A DNA stretch of 54,979 nt from an uncultured beta proteobacterium (GTDB lineage: Bacteria > Pseudomonadota > Gammaproteobacteria > Burkholderiales > Burkholderiaceae_B), in the NCBI GenBank assembly GCA_903932425.1, contig CAIZGG010000277.1, positions 1 to 54,979 on the forward strand, given 5' to 3'. This document shows positions 50,370 through 54,979 of this stretch, one piece after another (position 1 is the first letter of the stretch; each line of letters starts with the position of its first letter). Both the position numbers and the translations under genes were made by a program. The notes below the pieces were generated by a model. It searched no databases, was not told the DNA's origin, and saw nothing but the letters and a program-made list of their open reading frames with translations.

Positions 50370-51296
50370 TTAGGATTGGGTCGAAGACTCTTTAGCGACC
50401 TTAACGATCAACTGGCGCAACCATTGATGCCCAATGTCATTTTGACTTCGTTCGTGCCAGTACGCCGCATATTTTATGCGTGGTAGGCGAATCGGCGGAT
50501 CGATGATTTGCAGGTCGAACTGACCGGAAAATTTGACTGCGAGGCTCTGGGGAATCATTGCGATCATGTCGGTTGAGCTAACCGCATTGGCAACAGTTGC
50601 AAAGTTTTGCATCTGAAAAGACATCGATATCTTTTTGCCTAAGCCGTGCAACGTCTCGTCAATCACTCGGTTTGTTGTGTTCCCTCGTGCTCCTAGCGTG
50701 CGCGCATGAGGAATAGATAAAAAGTCATTAAGCGTTAAATGATCTCTTATACGTGGATGGTTACTCTTTGCAATGCAAACCATTTTGTCTTGAAAACATT
50801 GCAACGAGCGCAACGCGATGTTCGGGTGAATCAGCCAAGCTAACCGAAGATCAACCTCACCGGTCTCAAGCAGTTCAAATGATCGCTCGGGATTTGGTGC
50901 TTTGACTTCAAGTTGCACCTTTGGTGCAAGCTCTCGTAGTTTCGTTAAAAGAGTCGGGATGAGTCTAAGCTCAACATGTTCGGGTGCAGTGATGACAAAA
51001 ACGCGTGTTGATTGTGAAGGCTCAAACGCAGCGGGTGGATTGGTCAGCGCGTTGTACGCGTCCAGAATACTTCGAACCGAACCCTCTATTTGTAGGGCGC
51101 GGTTGGTCGGCGTCATTCGACGTCCAGACCTTAGAAGTAGAGGGTCGTGAAAGAGTTCCCGCAGCCTCGCTAGTGCGAGGCTCACCGCCGGCTGCGTCAT
51201 TGCTAAACGTTCAGCCGTATTTGATACGCTGCGCTCGTTAAGTAAGACAACAAATAGATTCAAAAGTTTGATTTCAATGTTATTAAAGTTATTCAT
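50370..51296 (-). CDS. LysR-family transcriptional regulator
   Basis: 308 residues. N-terminal HTH: LLNLFVVLLNERSVSNTAER and LAMTQPAVSLALARLRELFH with PLLLRSGRRMTPT (residues about 11-65). C-terminal periplasmic-binding-like effector domain (FVITAPEHVELRLIPTLLTK onwards). It diverges from the Bug receptor and hydrolase genes, a usual arrangement for a regulator of a catabolic operon, across a 145-bp AT-rich gap. Ligand unknown; more likely to regulate the plus-strand genes than the apionate-type cluster beside it. Confidence 0.9.
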   Translation of the reverse strand: MNNFNNIEIKLLNLFVVLLNERSVSNTAERLAMTQPAVSLALARLRELFHDPLLLRSGRRMTPTNRALQIEGSVRSILDAYNALTNPPAAFEPSQSTRVFVITAPEHVELRLIPTLLTKLRELAPKVQLEVKAPNPERSFELLETGEVDLRLAWLIHPNIALRSLQCFQDKMVCIAKSNHPRIRDHLTLNDFLSIPHARTLGARGNTTNRVIDETLHGLGKKISMSFQMQNFATVANAVSSTDMIAMIPQSLAVKFSGQFDLQIIDPPIRLPRIKYAAYWHERSQNDIGHQWLRQLIVKVAKESSTQS

Positions 51297-51441
51297 TTTT
51301 TAATATATTTGATATGTAAAAAAAATTATATATTATCGGGTGCTTTACACATAAACTTGTTCAGTTTTGACGCTTTGGACTGCAGAACCTAAATGAGTGG
51401 CATTTGCGCTCAGAATAATGACGTCAACGGAGAGACACGAC
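51297..51441. promoter_or_regulatory. LysR/Bug divergent promoter region
   Basis: AT-rich. TAATATAT (51301-51308) and ATATATTA (51328-51335) form a perfect 8-bp inverted repeat around a 19-base spacer. This could hold LysR binding sites close to the lysR start, though LysR sites normally have shorter spacing. No clear -10/-35 chosen. Confidence 0.3.
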
Positions 51442-52428
51442 ATGCAAACGGTAAAGCGCAGTGTTTTGACTTTGGTTGCTTGCTTTGGACTGGTGCTGAC
51501 GGGCGCCGTAATGGGCCAGGGGACATACCCTGACCGAGCCATTAAGATGATCGTGGCTTGGCCAGCGGGTGGAGGCACAGATAATGTTGCAAGGTTAATT
51601 GCTAAATTCTTGGGGGAGCGGCTCAAGCAACCAATCGTTGTTGAAAATAGATCGGGCGCGAGCGGTGTCATCGGAACGGAGTACGCAGCGAAGGCTGCCC
51701 CAGATGGTTACACGATTCAATACACGGTGGCCGATTCGCATTCGATTAATCCGCATGTTTTTAAGAATGTGTCGTTTGATGCGTTGAAAGATTTTATTCC
51801 AGTCGCCGTAGTTGGAAGCATGCCCAATGTGCTAGTGGCCAATAACTCAGTGCCGGCAAGCAATATGGCCGATTTTTTGAAGCTTGCGCGCGCAGAACCA
51901 GATCGTTTTACTTATGCGTCTTGGGGTATCGCGAGTGGAGCACACATCCGCACCGAGGCATTCAACAAAGAGGCAAAAATTAAACTGCGACATATTCCCT
52001 ATCAAGGGTCGGGGCCTGCATTTGCTGCAATAGTCGGCCAACAGGTCGACGTCATGATGGTGCCCTTGGGTTTGGCTTATGGGAGTGCCAAGGCAGGCAA
52101 GGTAAAGATCCTGGGAGTGGATACTCGCGATCGAGTCGCAGAGGCGCCTGAAGTCCCGACCTTTACAGAGATGGGAATCCCGGTCAGTTTGGCATTTTGG
52201 CAAGGCATTTTGGTGCCAGCTAAAACACCCTCTGACGTGGTGGTGAGGCTCAATAAAGAAATGAATGAAATATTGGCCGATCCTAAGGTGAAGCAAGCCT
52301 TGCTGGGCGTTGGTGTCAACGTGCGATCCAACGATTTGCAGTCCTTAGCCCAATTGGATTTCTACATGAGAGATGAATATCGGCGCTGGGGATCGGTCAT
52401 CAAAGATGCACAAATTATAGAAAAATGA
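51442..52428 (+). CDS. Bug (TctC-type) periplasmic receptor 6
   Basis: 328 residues. ATG at 51442 after GGAGAG. Signal peptide ends AVMGQG. Motifs: IKMIVAWPAGGGTDNVARLI, VENRSGASGVIGTEYAAKAA, VSFDALKDFIPVA and IPYQGSGPAFAAIVGQ. First gene of a plus-strand series with a serine hydrolase and a Rieske oxygenase, controlled in all likelihood by the divergent LysR. It probably delivers the substrate of those enzymes. Confidence 0.93.
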   Translation: MQTVKRSVLTLVACFGLVLTGAVMGQGTYPDRAIKMIVAWPAGGGTDNVARLIAKFLGERLKQPIVVENRSGASGVIGTEYAAKAAPDGYTIQYTVADSHSINPHVFKNVSFDALKDFIPVAVVGSMPNVLVANNSVPASNMADFLKLARAEPDRFTYASWGIASGAHIRTEAFNKEAKIKLRHIPYQGSGPAFAAIVGQQVDVMMVPLGLAYGSAKAGKVKILGVDTRDRVAEAPEVPTFTEMGIPVSLAFWQGILVPAKTPSDVVVRLNKEMNEILADPKVKQALLGVGVNVRSNDLQSLAQLDFYMRDEYRRWGSVIKDAQIIEK

Positions 52429-52455
52429 GCGTTGAACTAATAACAGGAGACGATC

Positions 52456-53640
52456 TTGGTAGCTAAAAAAGCAATTGCCCGTAGCGGTAGTGCCGTACAT
52501 TTTGATTTAAAGAGATTAGAAAAAGTCGCGCAACGCGTCAAGCTTGATATTGAACAATCAAAATATGATGGTGCTCGTATTTTAGTTGCTCATCGTGGTG
52601 AGACGGTATTGGATCTGACTGTGGGCTACGCAGAACGTGATGCAAAGCGGTTGATGCAGTCAGACGCCGTATTCAGTGTGATGTCGATTTCTAAAGTGAT
52701 GACGGCGATTGCGTTGCTTCAATGTGTTGAGCGAGGTGATCTGAGCCTCTTGACCCCTGTGGCGCAAATCATCCCCGAGTTCGCCAAACGAGGTAAGGAT
52801 AAGGTCACAGTGGGGCAAGTATTGACGCATACGGCAGGGTTGGGCATGGCACCTGTGGCCTTGCCAGCGGATGAGATTGGCGTCTTGGCAAAAAGTGTTG
52901 CGGCGATTTGTGAGCTGCCCTTAGAGTCCACGCCAGGAGAATTGGTCAGTTACAGCGCAATGACGGGCTTCACGATCCTTGCCGAAATTGTTCGCCGCCT
53001 GGATGTAAAGAAGCGCCCATTCAGAAAAATAATGGCCGACGATGTTTTGGGACCCCTAGGAATGAAGGACGCAGCTTTTGGCTTGCCTGACCGACTTAGA
53101 AAGCGTCGTGTGCCGGTGATCGTGCGTGATAACGATGCTCCTGAGTTGAATCGCAAGTTTCTCGCTGCGCGAGACCAAGCGGTTACGTCAGAGACTGAGC
53201 TAGCCTCGGGTGGGGCAACGTTTGCGACCGCGAGTGATATTTTGAAGCTGGGTGAAGCCCTGCGCCTAGGGGGCGCATTGAATGGTAATCGTGTGCTTTC
53301 GCCTGCGATGGTGAGGTTAATGACAACGAATCAAACAGGCTTGAAGCCAAATGGCATGATGAACTCGTCGCGTGCCTTACACAGCATGCCGCCGTTTCCG
53401 GCATTTTTAGGCTTAGGGTTATTTTTGCGTGGCGAAGGTTTGTTTCCAAGTCATATCGCATCATTAGCTTCGCCTGGCACCTTTGGTGGCTGGGGGTTGG
53501 GCTCAATGGGGTTTTGGGTCGATCCTGAACGCGAGGTGACGTTTGTCGCCTTAACGTCTGGTGTGATGGAACGAATACGTAACCTGATCCGCTTCCAAGT
53601 GATCGGCGATATGGTGCTGTCTTCCCTAGTAGAAAATTAA
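52456..53640 (+). CDS. Serine hydrolase (class C beta-lactamase/esterase fold)
   Basis: 394 residues. A TTG start at 52456 preceded by AGGAG. No signal peptide, so cytoplasmic, in contrast to the Tat-exported relative at 27267. SxxK motif S77-I-S-K80; a second motif SYSAMTGFTILAEI replaces the usual Y-x-N; GGATFATASDILKLGEALRL and GGWGLGSMGFWVDPER in the C-terminal part. Typical of esterase/lactonase members (EstB-like). 27 bp after the Bug stop and 17 bp before the Rieske gene, so likely an operon. It may cleave an aromatic ester imported through the Bug system. Confidence 0.88.
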   Translation: MVAKKAIARSGSAVHFDLKRLEKVAQRVKLDIEQSKYDGARILVAHRGETVLDLTVGYAERDAKRLMQSDAVFSVMSISKVMTAIALLQCVERGDLSLLTPVAQIIPEFAKRGKDKVTVGQVLTHTAGLGMAPVALPADEIGVLAKSVAAICELPLESTPGELVSYSAMTGFTILAEIVRRLDVKKRPFRKIMADDVLGPLGMKDAAFGLPDRLRKRRVPVIVRDNDAPELNRKFLAARDQAVTSETELASGGATFATASDILKLGEALRLGGALNGNRVLSPAMVRLMTTNQTGLKPNGMMNSSRALHSMPPFPAFLGLGLFLRGEGLFPSHIASLASPGTFGGWGLGSMGFWVDPEREVTFVALTSGVMERIRNLIRFQVIGDMVLSSLVEN

Positions 53641-53657
53641 TTGAGCAGTCTACAAAC

Positions 53658-54869
53658 ATGAATAATGATTCGATTACCGTATTCAAGGGCGATACCAGTC
53701 GCTTGAAAAATGTTATTCCGATACAAGAAAGGGTCGAGCCGACGTTTTACCAAAAGGAGGTTGGGCGAATTTTTAAAAAGGCTTGGCTAATTGTTGGTAG
53801 TGCTGAAGATCTTATTGAAGTCGGTAGTTACAAGGTTGTCGACGTACCTCCGCTCAAGGCCTCCTTGCTGATTGTGCGTTCTGACGATAATCAAATCAGG
53901 GTTTTTCATAATGTCTGTCGACATCGTGGCGATAAACTGGTTCATGATGAGCATGGCTGTAAAAAATCGTTCACTTGTCGCTTTCACGCATGGACATTTT
54001 CTAATAGCGGCAACTTGACGGGAGTTACCGACTCAACTCAGTTCAAAGGGCTTGACAAAGAAAAAATGAGCCTGGTTGAGGTGCAGTCTGAGGTTTGGGA
54101 AAACATTGTTTTTGTAAATTTTGATAAAAATCCCAGTCAAACATTAAAAGAGTGGTTGGGTCCAATTTACGATCAATACAATGGATTTTCTGCGAATCGA
54201 ATAAAAATTGCTGATCATCGTGTTGTGCTCAACACAAATTGGAATCTTGCCGTGAATGCCTTTTGTGAGGGTTATCACAATTTGTATATTCATAAAAATA
54301 CAGTACCTGATTATCAAGGAGGTAAGACGAATCCCAAGAGGCATCGTGCTTATCTTGAAGTTGGTGAGCACTTTGCGCGTTATTCGGCCCATGGCAATCC
54401 AAACCACCAGGCCACACCTGCCGAGGGACTTTTGTTTCGACACTCCAAGCCAATGTTTCCGGCCTTTACGCACTTCAATATGGAAGATCTGCCACCTGGC
54501 GTCAATCCCTCAAGATTTGCCCAATGGGCCTTCGATATTATGCATGTGGTGCCAAATTTTGTAATCGGTCCCCAGGCGAATACTCATTCAATAATGTATT
54601 TTTGGCCAATTGATCATGATAAGACCGATGTGCGTGTGATGCGCTTTGGCTTTAAATCAGATCGCCCGTCAGATCGTATTGCCCAAGCCCACTCGATTAC
54701 GCGTGGAAGAGAAGTCTTGCGTGAAGACTTGGCTACGATGGAGACTAATTATCAAGGCGTTGTGAGTGGAGGTATTCCATATCTATTCTTATCTGAGCAA
54801 GAGCAACTGATTCAGAATCACTACAGAGCAGCAGATGATTTGCTGCGGGACAATGGAAATCAATCGTAA
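53658..54869 (+). CDS. Rieske non-haem iron oxygenase, large (alpha) subunit
   Basis: 403 residues. Rieske [2Fe-2S] ligands C87-x-H89 (CRHRG) and C107-x-x-H110 (CRFHAW). The mononuclear iron site is in NAFCEGYHNLYIH (N200, E204, H207, H212), with E204 where many members have D; the third ligand is expected near the C-terminal acidic region. The sequence places it with aromatic-ring hydroxylating dioxygenase alpha subunits that act on aromatic acids or amines. No ferredoxin, reductase or classical beta subunit is visible; the following gene begins in the same reading block (TAATG overlap). Substrate unknown. Confidence 0.9.
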   Translation: MNNDSITVFKGDTSRLKNVIPIQERVEPTFYQKEVGRIFKKAWLIVGSAEDLIEVGSYKVVDVPPLKASLLIVRSDDNQIRVFHNVCRHRGDKLVHDEHGCKKSFTCRFHAWTFSNSGNLTGVTDSTQFKGLDKEKMSLVEVQSEVWENIVFVNFDKNPSQTLKEWLGPIYDQYNGFSANRIKIADHRVVLNTNWNLAVNAFCEGYHNLYIHKNTVPDYQGGKTNPKRHRAYLEVGEHFARYSAHGNPNHQATPAEGLLFRHSKPMFPAFTHFNMEDLPPGVNPSRFAQWAFDIMHVVPNFVIGPQANTHSIMYFWPIDHDKTDVRVMRFGFKSDRPSDRIAQAHSITRGREVLREDLATMETNYQGVVSGGIPYLFLSEQEQLIQNHYRAADDLLRDNGNQS

Positions 54870-54979
54870 TGACAAGTCTACCGTTAAAGTTTTCCGACTT
54901 AGAAATATTCGTTTCGGATTGGGCTCTAAAGTCAGAAGCCGCGCGATTTCAGAAGCTGCATCAAGTAACGTTGCCACAA
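54869..54979 (+). CDS. Unknown gene, start only (runs off window)
   Basis: Begins MTSLPLKFSDLEIFVSDWAL with the ATG overlapping the Rieske stop. The next residues are KSEAARFQKLHQVTLPQ, and the frame stays open for 37 codons to the window edge. The FSDLE-FV-WAL N-terminus resembles small proteins that accompany Rieske oxygenases and are annotated only as hypothetical. The translational overlap indicates co-expression with the oxygenase. A small-subunit or accessory function is possible. Confidence 0.55.
   Translation, partial: MTSLPLKFSDLEIFVSDWALKSEAARFQKLHQVTLPQ

Overview
The window looks like a chromosomal segment of a betaproteobacterium, most likely order Burkholderiales and perhaps Alcaligenaceae-like. 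Evidence: moderate GC by eye, and six periplasmic Bug (TctC-type) receptors scattered singly without tctA/tctB. Other support is the catabolic content: a TRAP transporter, a RuBisCO-like protein, a Rieske oxygenase, acetamidases and a flavin monooxygenase. The genus is not determinable from the sequence alone. I see no rRNA, tRNA, CRISPR array, insertion sequence, integrase or phage gene.

Layout. 1-371 holds the 5' part of an acetamidase/formamidase with an apparent +1 frameshift; a close intact paralogue lies at 35255-36364. 586-2520 has a small glycine-rich secreted protein and a branched-chain amino acid type binding protein. 2594-11137 is a complete glycerol locus: a divergent DeoR/GlpR repressor, then glpD and an ABC glycerol importer (glpS, glpT, glpP, glpQ, glpU, glpV) ending in a strong terminator. 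11586-18040 has a TPR protein, an ergothioneine pair (egtB, egtD), a DUF427 protein and a YgiQ-type radical SAM protein.

18047-42082 is a mosaic of short catabolic modules, each an enzyme or two beside a Bug receptor. They include an enolase-superfamily enzyme, a PuuE-like deacetylase, an alpha/beta hydrolase, an alkaline phosphatase facing a phosphoesterase-like protein, a beta-lactamase-fold hydrolase, an APC permease with a degenerate AroQ, SDRs, an amidohydrolase, an acetamidase, an MFS carrier and an FAD monooxygenase.

41054-50263 (minus strand) reads as a D-apionate-type catabolic cluster. It contains an NAD-dependent dehydrogenase, a D-apionate oxidoisomerase-like protein, a DctPQM TRAP importer, a RuBisCO-like protein, a four-carbon acid sugar kinase, a GntR regulator and a trailing Bug receptor. 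In the proposed scheme the acid is imported by TRAP, oxidised and rearranged by ApnO, phosphorylated by OiaK and cleaved by the RuBisCO-like protein. A LysR gene (50370-51296) diverges from a Bug receptor, a serine hydrolase, a Rieske oxygenase and the start of an unknown gene that runs off the right edge.

Most notable observations: (1) the glycerol importer's two ATPases have complementary motif defects that place both lesions in one composite ATP site; (2) the RuBisCO-like protein cluster carries no downstream isomerases, pointing to the transcarboxylase/hydrolase branch; (3) three unrelated intergenic spaces carry short tandem arrays with 19, 20 and 23 bp periods; (4) an AroQ-like protein lacks standard active-site residues.
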